From: Ianthella basta
Lineage: Eukaryota > Porifera > Demospongiae > Verongiida > Ianthellidae
Assembly (NCBI GenBank): GCA_964019415.1
Contig: OZ025887.1
Location: 3,938,881 to 4,002,880, forward strand
Length of the DNA: 64,000 nucleotides
Direction: 5' to 3'
Positions within the stretch are counted from its first letter, which is position 1. Each line of letters begins with the position of its first letter. The notes under the pieces were generated by a model. It saw only the letters and a program-made list of their open reading frames with translations, did no database searches and was not told where the DNA came from. Below are positions 39,101 through 54,100 of the stretch, in pieces. Both the position numbers and the translations under genes were made by a program.

Positions 39101-42100
39101 CTTGCGGGCAGGAGACTTTGTGACCTGGCATTTCACACAAATCCTACAGTGATATGCAACATCTCGGCCCATCCCCACCCAGTAGGCCACCTCTGCCAGT
39201 TGGGCCATTGTTCGATCACTGCCTTGATGGCCTGCCTCTTCATGTGCATTGCGCAGGAAAGCTTGCTTCAATGATTTGGGTACCACGATCACCAGTTTCT
39301 CTTGTTCCATGGTGGGAGACTTGATCTTGCGACATATCATTGAGTCCTCCAGTGTCAGTTGTGACCATATCTGTTTGTAGTGTTTGAGTGGGTAGGCCCA
39401 CCACTTTCTGGAGGTGGGGGATGGGGCCTTCACTTTCAGCTGCTCTGCAACCTTCACCAGTATGGGGTCCTGCTTCTGAGCTTGTGCAATGTCACGAGTC
39501 TCCAAGGGGGAACACAAGCCCACTAGGTTGACGGGCTTCCTTGAGAGAGCATCGGCATTCTTATTTACCGAACCTGGCTTATGGACAATGTTGAAGTCGT
39601 ATGCCCTCAGCTCTAGGGACCAGCGTTCCAGGCGTTGAGAACGAGCACGGCTGCTTCTGGCTGACTCTAACCATAGCAATGGCTTGTGGTCTGTTTCTAC
39701 GGTGAAGTGAGCTCCCACGAGGTAGTGGCGAAATTTGTTGACAGCCCACACAATTGCCAGACACTCTTTCTCAATTGTGGCATAGTTCTTCTCTGGTGGA
39801 GATAGCATACAGCTTGCATACTCTATGACTGTGCCTCTATTGGTGGACAGGACTGCCCCCAGACCAACGTCTGATGCATCAGTTGTTAGGATGAATTTGT
39901 CTGACTGTCTTGGGTAGTCAAGGATAGGGGCTGAAATCAGGGCATTCTTCAGTGTCTCAAAGGCCTCCTGGTGCCTTTTCTCCCACATGAAGTTCCCCTT
40001 GTTGCTGGTGAGGTTGTGGAGAGGGGCAGCAATGTCAACGAACTTTGGGATGAACCATTGATAGAAGTTAGCCAGGCCCAAGGATTGGACATCTTTCACT
40101 GTGGTTGGTGTCGGCCAGTCCAGTACTGTCTGGACCTTCTCTGCTGCTGGGGAGATTCCTCCACCGGTGTACTCAAATCCGAGATGGCTCACTGTGTTCC
40201 TGCCAAAAAAGCATTTGGAGCCTCTTAACGTCAGACCTGCTGCCATTAGTCTGCCAAGGACACGCCTCAGATCTAAAATGTGTGACTCCATGTCGTCGGA
40301 GAAGACAATGAAGTCGTCCACATAGTTGTCAACACAGTCCCTGCAGTCATTCAGGAGTTCGTCCAGGCCACGCTGACACATTTGGGTGGCCTCTGTTAGT
40401 CCATACGGCATGACTGTGAATTCCCACAGGCCATATCCTGGTCCTGGGGTGAAGGCTGTCTTCTCAATTGATGTTTCATTCATTGGAAACTGCCAATAGG
40501 CACTACGGAGGTCTATCTTTGAAAACACCTTCTTGTTGGCTAGCATCTGCTGTGGACCATCTGTTGGTTGTTGTTTGAGTTGTGCCTTGGTTCATGGTCC
40601 AGTGCGGAACATGATCGTTCGCATCTCTTTGCATTGTCGTTCTCCTGTAAGTTTTCCACGTGCTTCCCTATGTAAATTCCAGAGCAGACCCATTGTGATA
40701 CCCTGTGAACACGTTTTTATGCATCATATGTAAGGTTTAGAGTGTTGAAGGAGTATACTGACACACATTAGCATCAAAACCCATGCATAGTTGGCTTTAT
40801 GTTCTTTGACGTCTATTGTACTGGCAAGGGCGGAAGTAATGCAAAGCTTTTGTTCATCGAATCTAACATCATTTCTGAGCACCTAATATGTCCACATGTA
40901 AGTTTATGCGTGTTCCACATGCTGTAGAATAATTTCCTATTCATTGATCTAGCTGATATGCTCTGCCTCCATGCATAGGTCATTGAAGACCCAGAGAAAC
41001 CTTGGGCTATGCACTTTAGGAAGCCTATCCTGGTAACAATGGCAAACAAGAAGAATGATGGGAGAGTCCTTGGGGGAATGTTTCTTGATGGCATTGGAAG
41101 TGCAGTGGACTGCATGTCCTTGTTGAGGTACAACCATTCATGAACAACTGTGAAGCGACAGTGTATTTCATTACCATGACATAGTATATTATGGCTTGTT
41201 AATTCCATTGTGTATACAACTGAGATTGGGTGAACAATGATGCCATACATCAAAGGTGAAACGATGGGCTTTATATTGACCAGTTTCGGATTCTTTAACT
41301 TGCATAGGAGCACTGGTCTCTCAGTTTGGCCAATGAAAGTTAAAGCTTAGGTCACCTTTGATGTCTTTTTGAACAGTACATCTATTGTTGGCAATAATGA
41401 ATCTTCTACAAATATGTAATACATATAGTACGGTAGGGAGGTCTATAGCTGATATATAGGACCGAGGCACTTACATATTTACCAAGGCACGAAGCGCTGA
41501 GGTAAATATGAGCGCCGAGGTCCTATATAGAGGCTATAGACCGACCTACCATACTATATGTCTTATATAGTAAGGTGAGTGCGCAACAGGAACGAACCTT
41601 CCACAGCAATATCGAGGCTAGACCTCTCCGAGAGACGACGCCATTTGCATTCGATAAGCGCCTGCATTACGTCACTGCTCCTTCTGGGAATGGGCTATGG
41701 CACCATTGCATTCAGTAGACGCGTCCGTGACGTCACAACAGGCTTCAGGGCTGACCAATGAGAATACTGCGCGCCTTTTGGCAGCACGCTGACCAATGAG
41801 ATTACAGGGAACTGAATTCAAAATAATGCACAGTCAGCAGTTTGGTTGTGGCCATGACAGGGTGCTGCACGGAGGGTCTTGAAAACGCTTCTATTCTGGC
41901 GGAACACCGACTTTGATGCGGACTCAGAACTAGAAGGGGCAATTTTAATCACATTTGGGAGCTTTCGACGATATCCAGCTGGACTTTGTTTTTTGTCATC
42001 TGAAGAAGACTTTGTTTTTTGTCATTTGAAGAAGTCGCTCAACATGTCTGCGCGTCTTCCACACCATAGTTTCGCGCAACAGAGCCAGACACACTGCTGG

Positions 42101-45100
42101 GTTCCTAGAATACGTCCCTTTACGCATGTATTTTGGTATCTTGTCCAACTGACTTTCCTTTGTGCGACGATATTTTTGCGATCGCGTTTTTTCTTGGAGC
42201 GTCAAGATCCTCCGCAGCACTGATTGTCTCGGCCACAGTGAAATGGTAAGACTGCTTTGCCTGACAATGTTTAAAACACATATTTGGCTCAGGTTTCTTG
42301 CTATTAGACCTGTTGCACAATCAGAGGCTTGATATCGTGATATCAGACCTCTTTTCACGTCTATATCACATATATAGGACCACCTGCCAATGCTTTACTC
42401 CTATAGTTGCGCAATCACCATACTATATGTAAAAATATTGGCAGAAAGTGCTTGCACTCTGCCAAAATATTCATGTAAACTTTCAGTTGCTAATTAGCGA
42501 TTACAGACATGTATCTGATAATGCATTCTGTACATAAGAGTGCACTTCCACTCCAGAAAACGCTATATCATGCACTATTACACAATAGCTTACATAACAG
42601 ATGGGCCACACTGTCTTTTGAAGATGATTCTGACGTGTAGCTTTGCACAATCCATGCCACATCACTGCTTCCTGTTGCTTGAAAGATGGCTTCCACCAAT
42701 GCAAGTTCGCTTCCTAGCAAGCCATCATATACACTTGTTCTAGTGAGAAGAAGACTGTTTGCACAAACAATGTTGGTATAGGGTGACTACTGTGAGGTGT
42801 AGCTCCGTGCAGAATTGGACTTCACTTTCCAAAACATGGTCTGTAGTAAGAAGAAAAGTGTATTGCCATTTGCACATGGCATATGGTTTGTGATTGATTG
42901 ATTGATAGTCATCACCTTGTGAATCTTCCCATTGGCTGTAGGACATACAGTGTGACATTCTTGTATGTGTATGTATGGACCATGGTTAATGCTCCACTGT
43001 GTAGCAGCCTTCATGTGTTTGCCCTTTTGTGCCATCCCTACATCCTTACTATATTTGTAGAAAATTATACTATATCTAGTAACAAATAAATAGCAAAGTC
43101 GCGGCTGCATGGCTCCTGTGTTGGGTTTCATGTTGTGATTGACAACCTACCAGGGAGACAGCTACAGTACATCAGGGCCTGATTATTTTTAGAGTAGGGG
43201 CCTGGAACTTTCGATCTTTAAGGCATGTAAGAAATGGAGTAGATAGAGGAAGTGAAGAAGTACAGATTACAAGTTCTGGGTCTAAGCAAAACACATTTGA
43301 GAGGCTGTGGTGAGTGAGAGCTTGGTGAGTCAGTGATGATTTATTCTGGTGTGAGTGAAGGCAGGATGATAGGTGGTGTGGCAATGATCATTTAGGTGGA
43401 AGTAGACTGTATGTGAAAGAGTGAGTGTGTGTGAATGAAAGGCTCACGAAGGTTCGGCTATGGGTAGGTCAGGTGTGGATTACATTCATACTGGCTGATG
43501 CTTCTACAGGAGGCAGTGAGGAGGGAGTGAAAGATTGTTTTTATCAGAGCTTAGAGGAGTTGCATGGTAGCTAGGGTGTAAAATGAGAACCAGCTAGTCT
43601 ATGAACTGAATGCCAGAGTGGGGAGAGATGAAAAGTCCTGGAAAGGTACTATAGGAAGTAATGGGTAAGAGACTCTGAACAGAAATGAGTGTAGGTTGTT
43701 GGACTTCTGTACAGTACACAAACTGCTTATTCTAGTGACCATCATTTAGTGTTGATGAATGTGAAACTGAGGGTACAGAGACAGAGGAGGTGCATAGGAG
43801 CAGAAAAATGTAAACTGAGTGTGCACAAACCGGAGAGTAGAGAGGTAAACATACAATTCCAGCAAGAATTGTGGAAAGTAAACAGGCAAATGTAGGAGGT
43901 GGATTATGGTGATGACGATGTGGGAAAGGTATGGAAGGATTAGACTGGCAGTAACCGGGGTGGCAGAGAGAGTAGTGTGGAGGAATAGAGCTAGGCAACA
44001 AAAGAAAGTAACAGCCTGGTGAAATGGGGAGGTGACAGAAGTGGTGAAGTCAAAGTATAGGAAGGCACTAAATGAAAGATAGATGAGGCATGGGAGAAAT
44101 CCAAGAAGGCAAATTTGGAGGCCAAAGAGTGGTGGAAGAAGCTAAAGAGAAGGATTCAATTAGGTGGGGAAGCAGTAGCAGAGGAACTTTGTGGAGAATA
44201 AGTGAGCTTTTTGGAAGAAGGTTAAGACAACAAGGTGTAGCAACTAGTGTAGAGATTGAAAGTAAGGATGGGTCCATGCTGACAGAGAAGAATGAAATAA
44301 AGTACATATGGAGAGAATACTTCAGTGAGCTGCTGGAAGGTGAGCAGATGGAAGAAGTGTAATGGGGGAAGAGCTGAGTAGAGAGGGGATATAGGAGAGG
44401 AGTGAGATGCTCCAAGAAGAGATTATATACAAGAGAGGAAACTAGGAGGGGTGTAGAGGAATTGAAGAAGGGAATTATAGAGGGATCAGCCTCCTAAGTA
44501 TTCCAGGAGGAGTGTTTGGAAGCATTCTGCATAAGTAGATTAGGCATTTGACAGACAACCATTTACTGGAGGAGCAAGATGGTGTTAGATCAGGTATAGG
44601 GTGTAGTGATCAATTTTTTCTGATTAGGCAGTTGGTGGAGAAGTATCTGTAAAGGAAAGATGATGTTTGCAGCATTTATTGATTTGGAAAAGGCATGACA
44701 AGGTACAGAAGGCAGACCTGTGGAGTGTAATGCAGGAGTATGGAATAGGGAGCAGGCTGGAAGGATCCATAGAAGCATTGTACAAAGAGAGCAAGGCCTG
44801 TGTAAGGGTAGATGGAGAGCTGACAAGAGTTTGGTGTGAAACAAGGACTAAGGCTGGGATGCCCACTATTCCTATGGCTATATTTTAATATATTCTTGGA
44901 CAGATAATTGAGGGAGGCTATGGTAGAGTTCCAGGGGGGAGTGGAGCTAGACAGTTGCCTTGTATAGATCTTGCTGTTTGTGGATGATACAGTAGTGATG
45001 GCTCTGACAGAAGAGGACTTGATTAAGAATGTAGAGAGATTGTACAAAGCAATGAAGGAACATGGCTTAGTGATAAACTGGAATAAGTCTAACACTATGT

Positions 45101-48100
45101 TGTTTAGTAAAGAGCACATGAAGTGTAAAGTGGAGGTCGAGGACAACTACAGCAAGCAAGGGAGATGATGTACCTAGGGGTAAGGCTGAGTGAGAATGGT
45201 GGGATGGCAAGTGAAGTGGAGCGGAAGATTGATATGGCAGCCGCTGCAGTAGGGGCATTGACAGAACCAGTGTTTGCAAACAAGGAGTTGCATAAGTAAT
45301 GAGAGTTAACTGGTTACAATGCTGCACCTACCCTAGTGCATGGATGTGAGGCATAGGTAATGAAGGAGAGGGACAAGATGAGACTGCAGGGGATGTAAAT
45401 GTAAATGCTGAGTCATGTGACATGAGTGACCAGATTAGATTGTGTGAGACATGAAGAACTACAGAAAGTACTAAAGTTGAAAGCAGTGGTGACACAGCTA
45501 AAGAGAAGAATAGAATGATGGAAAGACAGAGTGATGGAAAACCATGGCAACCTAAGAGAAAGAATAATTAGAGTACAAGTGGAGAGAAAGAGACCTAGAA
45601 GCAGTCCGAGAAAAAGATGAAGTGACAAGTTTTGAAGTAATACTAAGTAGCTAGAATTGTGTCGTATAATCTAGCAATATTTATAGTCATAATATTATTG
45701 TAGATCAATATTGTCAGTTCCTGCCATAAACATAATTACTGCTGCAAGAACAACCCAGTTTGGGGACATGTTCAACATGGATTGATTGATGATTGATGAG
45801 ACTACTGACCGACATGCTATCCTTGTTCCTGCCACTGACCACTGTCCATCAATTCTTTGAGCAATACTTATATCTGGGGGTGCCTCCACAGTTGCCTGTT
45901 ACAAGTGCAGACTGCTGGTGCACTGTTTTCTGCATTTCCTTTGGCAGAGGTGTTCTTTTGCTGAAAAGCACCCACTTCACGCATGGGCTGTAATTTAGAC
46001 CCTAGTGATTGCCATACTAACATCACAGATGTGAAGGGTCCATGCTATGTGTAAATATATATGCAGTGGCCATGGGTGCCACCCACTCAGGTGGGACTTA
46101 GTACTCAAACTCACCCTGATGATACTGGTTATTCTTTAGAAGTTAGATTGTATAGATTGTATATAGGCATTAAATCTCCATCTGTTTTCTTCTCAATGTT
46201 GTAGAGAGGTGATTGTTTCTGGCATTCCATCTGATGACAGTGGCCACAGCTGTGAAGGTGCCACGTTTGCATTCACTCAGTTTTTCGACTTCGATCTTGA
46301 AGCCCTAGATAATGCTACACAGCCAGACAAAGAACAGATGATTGGCAGGGATGTCTATGGTGATACCATTCCCAGGCTACAAGAGAGATCGCACATTAAG
46401 AGAGCACGAGTTATTCGTAAGAAAGATGGAACCAACACTGAACTCTTGCGCCAGGCACTTCCCTACGCTCGTGCAAAGAGTGCTCTTGGCCCTCAAGAGA
46501 AAGGCCTATTCTTTGTTGCATTTGGAAAGAGCATTGCCACTTTCTTTGAAATTTTGAGCAATCTCTATGGGCAAGCAGAGCCAGTTTTTGTGAAGGATAA
46601 TTTGCTTGCAAATGCCATGGGCAGATTTGGATGCCTTCTGTACTGCCCAAGTGCACTGGAGTTGAACCTGCAACCACTGTTGCACAATGAGGCATATCCA
46701 CCCATTCCATTCTGGATGGAGTTCAAGAGTGCCAATCCACTCCTTTTCTACAACCACATTCAGTACCTGTACACCATGACAACCAATCAGTATGCAGGGA
46801 ATGATCCACCCACTGACAGGGTTCTCTACCTCCTCAGTACTGTCTTCGCTCGCTGGCAATCCACATGGTAAGTTTTTTGAATGTATGATATACTCACATA
46901 GTAAACATAAGCTAAGTTGATTGGAAGTTCACAAATTGCGTGTTTTACATAGTCTCGAAGCTTAAGTATCTGTAGTTTTCTTCCTAATTATTATTGGCTA
47001 ATATTAATTACATGTACATCTATCTATCTTCAGGTTCCATAAATTTGATGTACCTCGCTTGCCTCATCTGCGCACATTTCTGTCACCGGATGATGCTCAT
47101 ATCATGGAACAACCCATTCAGATACGAAAGGGTTACAGCTACAAGAAAATGCTTGGCCAGGTCCTTACTTCAAACAGGTGAGATTTGGAAGCATGCCAGA
47201 ATGAAACTAAATTATCGCAATATAGCTCTTCAAGAATGATTGTTATCATACCTACAGTGCTCCTCCTGGTGAAATTGCTTATGGTACCTCCGAGAATTTC
47301 GACTCGTACAGGCTGGATCCAAAGGCTAGTTGATCTGAATCACCTGGTTAGCATTGGAAAAGTAATAAGATGATTTACCTTGTTTTACTTCACTGATTCA
47401 GGAGCTAATCGTTGGGGTCACTGACCGACTGTCTTTTGGCAGTGGAAAGGAAGTCATGCCATACTTAAAGGAAGACGAAATGAATCTATCTTGGAGCCTT
47501 GGCCTCACAGAGGCAGGAAACATGGGGCACATTGTGCCTGGGCATGAGATCATGCTGACCAAGGTACAGAACATCTTCTATAATGTAACATGCCACTCTG
47601 GATCGAATATATACAGAGTTTTACTACCTTAGCTATATTTACTTCCTTGTGTAGAGAGTCACTGGGATCCTCAACACCCTGAAATGCAAACAAGAAGAAA
47701 AGGACTTGACCCCTGATCAGATTACTTTCTTGCAGGCTGCTATATATGCTTATGAGGTTAGTCATTATGAAGTATATGTTAGTGAATATATATTTCTGTT
47801 CAAAATTTTATGATGCTTATACGCAAAGGTATACGCAAAGCGCATAAGACATGCCTCGTAAATACGTATCATTCATTAATTGTTGTGTAAGATATAATAA
47901 GCTTGATTGATGCAATGATACTGTAGCGCTGGGTATGAATATGATGTTACAGTAAAAGTATCATGTACCAAGAAAATGTACAGCAATGTATGTGGCTATG
48001 AAGATAGTTATGTGAGTATAGATAAAGTTCCAAACTAATGCAGAGATGATGGCTGGAAGCAACCACTCAGTAATCGAGAAAAGCTGTCAAAGGGCACGAC

Positions 48101-51100
48101 TGCAGAAAACCACTGAAAGGGCGCGCGGGTGAAGGTTGGTTGAAGGATGTCCAGTATACACCCTGGAACAGTCATCTGACCACGTTGTGGAAGTATTAAA
48201 TCGCAAGTGACAGAGAATTCGACGGACCACAGCGTCCAAGAAAGTGTAGTTATGTCACCTTTTTTGCAAGGGGTCCCGGCCACGTGGCAGCATGATGTCA
48301 GCAAAATGGAGGATTCACTGGGTAAGCGTGCGCAGAATGGAAAAGTTACAGCAACAGCGACGTAGACCGTGCAACAATTTCGAAGCTTGTTGCAGGTACG
48401 CGAGATTTTGAGTAGATGAGGGTTGCGCCATTGCGGAAATTGCCCCGCTATGGGCGCGCTGCCAGTCCTGATTGACACATGTGCTGCTGGTTGTTGCTCA
48501 ATGACTGTATTTAAGCAGAGCACATGAATACTCCTCCCTAAATTGCTTTGCATTTGTCTAGATAGGGGCCCACTTTGCTTGCCTCTCTATTAAATATGGA
48601 TGGTGTGAAGTTGGAAATACACATGATCCATATTATAACTGTATGTACTTCTAAACTATACATGGATATGTCCACTCTGGAATATGTGGTGCACGTGAGC
48701 AGTTGGCAACAATGAGATATGCCAGACGTGCACATGACCAGTCAGTGATACTGACATCTGCCTGACGTTGCATCATTAATTTTGGAGAAGGCTTTTAAGG
48801 CGCAACAATGAGGTTGGTTTAACATTGTGCCAATGTTTTGCCAATCAAATCAGTGAAGAATTAATGCATTGTGCGTAAGGTGCATGCCTCATATCTGGCT
48901 CAGACATGCTTTGCATACAAAGTGGAAATAAAGGAACCATAGCCAGCAACATGCACATGTCCCAGGCAACTGTGGACACACTCCAGATGTATGCATTGCT
49001 TGCAAGAAACATTTAGACAGAGATAAGTGGCAAGAACGAGAATAGCCTGTTTGTCAGAGTTAGTCACATTTCATGGGCATACCATAAAATGGTACATCCT
49101 AGCTATGTATGTAGCCTCTGACTTCACATCCTTTAAATTTGCTGCAGTAATTGTGTCTTGCATATACTTATCTCAAGGTATACATCACACATGTAACCAC
49201 TGTAACTGCACATGCATGTCCAATTACTTTGCATGCATTTTCTAACTCCTTGTTGTACATGCACACTCACGCTTGCCCACAATAATGCTTTTCATTATCA
49301 TAGTTTCATAATAAACACATAATGGGGGTACGTACTAGTCTGATAAAGTTGTCTCTTACAGTTACTTGTTCATTGGATTTTGATAGTTGTCCACTTTAGT
49401 GTATTGTATTATTGTCTGAAACACATTTCATTTTCATTGTACAGGGAGTGCAGTTGTACCTAATGAGATTTGCCCTTCTAGCATTTGAAACTTGCCGAAA
49501 ACTGGATCCAAAGAGCACCTTAGCAGGGTAAGCGGATGAACAATGATGAAACCTGCTAAGAATACCTGCTTTGATATCTTTACTTATTGCAGAGATCGGA
49601 AGAACCTGCGAGATATTGCCCACCGAATGCTTAAACTGGCTCTACGTGATGGAGACGTCGACCTAACTTTCCAGTAAGCACATGAAACTAATGTATGTAT
49701 ACACTTGTACTTAACACTGGGTTCAAGGCTAAAACAAGTAATGAGTTTGCAGCCAGTAAACATTTCTTTGACATTTTGTTGGTATGCAAAATGAAGATTC
49801 AATAATATGTTTGATATTTAAGACTGCAAACAGACAGTTATCAAATTACCATAATAAGGCGGCAGTCACTCTACAGTATATAAAATGCATGTCAGCGGTA
49901 AAGGTGACATTCGCGGTGATGTTTACAAAACGTGAACTATCAGTCACACAACTGCAAATGGCTGATGTCATGTTTTACGTAACTAGCTTGTCTAGCTGTT
50001 TTAGCCTCCTGTTCTTTCCAGCAAGATTGAGAATCTCCTTAACATCTTCCAGTATGTGTATTTTTGCCAAGGATGTTTTGCATTGGAGTGCACAGTCCAG
50101 GTCATTTTATGTGGCTACGAACTATGTCTACAATTGGCTAGATAGGTAGATTGCTTCCTTCAACATTAGCCTTCCACTCAGTGCTAGGTTGCTGGTCTCG
50201 TGGCACCATCGCACTCAGTTTTTGCTTCCATATTATTTCCCTATTACTCCTTCAGATTGTGTTTGGTATCGACATAAACACTATCCTTCTACTACAATCA
50301 TATGTTTACAGTTTCTGAATAAGCGGTCTTTTACAAGAAAAATGTCACACTCAACTAACCTAGTAGAATAGCACATATCATTGGTGTGGATAGCATGGTG
50401 CAGAGGCTGAGCATGAAACGGAGCACATAGCACAATACACAATCATGTTCTAACTTTCATGTGAGTGAAGTTTGCAAACTCTACTACTAAGTTAAATCAA
50501 GAAACTACTCCCCCTACTCTTGTTGCAACTTATGCAATTTATAGTTCCACACAGGACATCATAGAACAAACACTAACATGGAAACACTAGAGCACTGTCT
50601 TGGCTTTCAAAATCAACCCTCTCCATGTCTTCATCTTGCAAGACTGCTATCCAATGAATGATTTACTACTAGTGGTAGCCATACTGAACAGCCATTGTCA
50701 TGACAGTCTCTTGACTTTCTGCTGAAATGTCATATTACATTCAAATATAGCCCCAAAAATGACTGTGTATAAGCTCCTTCAAGCTGCATGCATATTGCTG
50801 CAAACAGGAAAACTTATCTTCGCAACTGTTTCAGATTGGAATGACAAGTACAACATTTTTTATAGCTTGGCCTCTCAAATTACATGCACATCACATGCAG
50901 TCATGTGCGTAACCATTGCAACATAGAAGAATGTCCAAGCAGTGGCAGTAAAACATGAATGGGTGGGGGGGTTCTTGGTGGCAGAGCCAATCAGGCCTGT
51001 AGCCACTATTTTCTGGATCAAGGATAGTTGGGGAGCTACAGCCCCCTAACCCCATCCCATTCTGCTGCGCTTGCTTCCAAATGTTGCTCAATGTGGTGTA

Positions 51101-54100
51101 CAGATGGCTTCTGCCTTATCAAACTGTGAAACATGCTCCCAAGGTACTTCTGGTTGATAGGCTTACAGAAACGTAATTTGATAGTATTCAATAGGTCGCC
51201 GACTTATGTAATTCCCATGTAATCGTCAACAATGGTCTACTACCTTGAAGACTTTCAATCTGCTGCCTCAGAGAAGTGACAGGGGCCACGTAGAGAACCC
51301 CTATAATGCGGACACCCTTCAGAACAAGAGAAGTGTCCTGACTGTAGGGGTGTCTGCATTTCAGAGGTATGGCTTATATGCCCACATGTTAAAATAATAA
51401 TGTAGTATGCATGGTAAAGTATCAAAATAAGATGAATTTGTAAAGGTAGAGGTGGTTCACTCGAGTATTCGGCTCATGCACCATTTCTGAAGACGATTCT
51501 AAAGTGTAGCTGTTTGCACTGAACTTTCCCATGTCAAAGACACTTTCAAAACCCTTAGTTTAGACAATTTGTGGCACTCGTCAACTTCTGTGCTATTCCT
51601 GTCACTAGTCAGAGGTAGCGGTGCAAATCAGGGAGTGGCCATTTTCTGGCAGCTGATCGAAATGTCCGGATTATCGGGTGAGGTTTATACAGAGTTGTAT
51701 AGGGCGGTGCACAGGGTGCTGACTGCAATACGGAGTAACGGGGTGTCTGCATTTCAAGGGGAAGTTTATACAGGTAGAATAGGGTCAATCGTTGGGACTT
51801 TAGAAAGTGTCCACATAATCAAGGTGTCCACTTTTCAGGGGTGTCTGCAAGGCGGGGTTCCACTGTATTGTGTGTCATATTGTGTGTGTGTTCTATGTAT
51901 ATGTTGTCCTTAATACACTATAAAAATTTAACATACTATGCCAGGACTATGCCTGTAGCCATTGCCATGGTAGGCTGTAGCTGCAGTCACAATATGCCAA
52001 TAGCTGTAGCTACATCTACATGTAGCCCTCTGAGGTAGCCTGCACCTTGAAAACAAGTGCTTGTGCCAAGTGGGAAAGTGTTTTCACCTAGAGAATGAGC
52101 ACTCACAGCATTGTACATATGTGGGAGTGCCTTGAGAATGAGTGTTCTCACCTCGAAGGGGAGTACCTACACCCTCAGGAGTGCCCACACCCTGAGGGAG
52201 AGTGCTTGCCTTCAAGAGGAGTGTGCGTGCCGTTGAGGAAGATTGCACACACCTTGCACTGCAGACATCTTCCCATCACTGTTTTCCGTGATGCTGCTTC
52301 ATATGGGCACCAAACAAAGACCAGTAGAAAGCCCTTTGAAAGAACTGCACAAGTGTACAGTATGCAATCCATGGCTCATCAATGCATTGTATCGATATCT
52401 TTTGAAAAATTCAGACACCATTTCCTGAGAATCCTCAGAATCAACTTGTGTCAACTTAATGTTCACCGCATACATAATGCATAACACAAACACTGCCCTA
52501 TGTATGCTACTGGTGTGCACAACAGACATTTTATTATCATTCGGTGGTGAAATTATGTGCATGTTTGATGCCAACATCTGCAGTGATGCTGCTCAGATGA
52601 TCTTCAGTATGCACTGCTGCCTGCATCTTGTGGGCCAGCCTGTGTCAGTGGGCAGGTTAGATCAACTGCTCATTGGCTACTATCAAAGAGACCTGAAGGA
52701 GAAGAGGATCACTCCAGAAAGGGTATGACCTGAGTAATCCCCTTTAGCATGACCTAAATGAATTTCTATGTTTGCTGTTACATCCAAGTGCACTTCGATC
52801 TCTCTGACTAGGCCCAGGAAATCATTGATGCCTTCTTCATCAAGTTTGATGAACATGTTCTCCTGAATCGATACAACATTCCTTATGGCCATGTGACATA
52901 TGGCTCTACTGCTGTCACTGGCCGTGGTGGTCCCTTCCCAACTGGTGACTCTCTCAATCAGTGGATTCAACAGGTAAGAATACAAAATTGCACACAGTTA
53001 TTGGCACTGTTCTTATTAATGTTTCTATGACCTACAGGTGACAGTTGGTGGGTATACCCGAGAAGGTGCTGAAGGGTACAATGATGTTACCTTGATGTGC
53101 CTCAAAGCATGCCGCAGGCTTCCGCTGAATGCCCCCTGTGTGTCACTGCGTCTCACAACCAACCCACCAAAACTGGTAGTTGAGGAAGCCGCCAAGGCTC
53201 TGCTGAGTGGAGGAGCCCACCCTATTCTCTACAATGATGACAAGATGGTGGAAGGTCTGTCAATTCTTTGGCTAACTAGAACCATAATTCAAGTGCATAG
53301 TGTATGTTGCCTCTCCCAAACTCATGTTGTATAGGGCTCCATAAGGTACTGTGCTCTTCTTATGACAAGCTGAATTTGCCAGTGCCTCCCAACTTGCTGA
53401 AAGATGCTAGGGACTATTCATGCGATGGTTGCTATGAGCCAATGTTCACGGGAGCAAGTGAATTCAAGTTTGCATATGTTGATCTGCTGAAGGTAGGTAG
53501 ACCATGGGTATGCTATCTAAGAAGGGGATGTTTCACATAGTCAATTCCTTACACTGCATGTACAGGCTGTGATGTATGCACTGAACTCTGGTGGAGATTA
53601 CCAGGCAGCTGGTCCACTGCATTTGGCAGGTGATGCTAGTTCATGGAGGACCCCACTGGCAAAGGATATCACAACATTCAAAGAGTTTCAGGTCAGCTGA
53701 GTGTATACTGTCAAACTAATAGACTGACATACCACCAAGGAAGACTATTGTATGCTGAGTCACAGTAGGCCAAGGTACTCCAATGAGTGTCTTTAAAGAT
53801 ATGTTCATGGAGGCCTCTGAACCAAATCTGGGGTTGGAGCATCACACTAAATATGTATTGATTTTGATCTGGATCAAATCTGGTTTTAACCGAGGCCATC
53901 TCCACTAGTTTACACTGGAATTGATTTGCTGCTGGATGGCAAAGAGCACAAGCATATAGAGAACACAATATACTATATCAAATAGCAACCATACGAAGCA
54001 CGAATGGCAGCAATTTGGCATCTTGGTTCACTAAAAATAACTGATGAAGCTTCACTACCAAGGTGGAGCATTGGTTGAAATAAAGTTCAAACCGTAGCAG

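Larger units (their letters stand above)
37722..40733 (-). mobile_element. Ty3/Gypsy-like LTR retrotransposon, 5'-truncated (intron 3, antisense)
   Basis: On the minus strand, RT, RNase H and integrase are followed by a purine tract and one 227-bp LTR. Gag, protease, primer-binding site and the second LTR are not found, so the 5' third is missing; the limit near 40.55-40.73 kb is unclear. The domain order RT-RNase H-integrase is that of Ty3/Gypsy. It lies antisense to the host gene. Confidence 0.85.

Noticed and set aside
48035..48553. 172-codon minus-strand frame in intron 9
   Set aside because: Part of it is explained by a dispersed CpG-rich repeat also found at 23.1 kb; no protein family signal.
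50022..50101. A possible extra exon in intron 11 (TTCTTTCCAG acceptor, CAG|GTCATT donor, open frame)
   Set aside because: Joining it to exon 11 leaves phase 0, but exon 12 needs phase 2. Direct joining of exons 11 and 12 matches phase and the family's TFxEA block.
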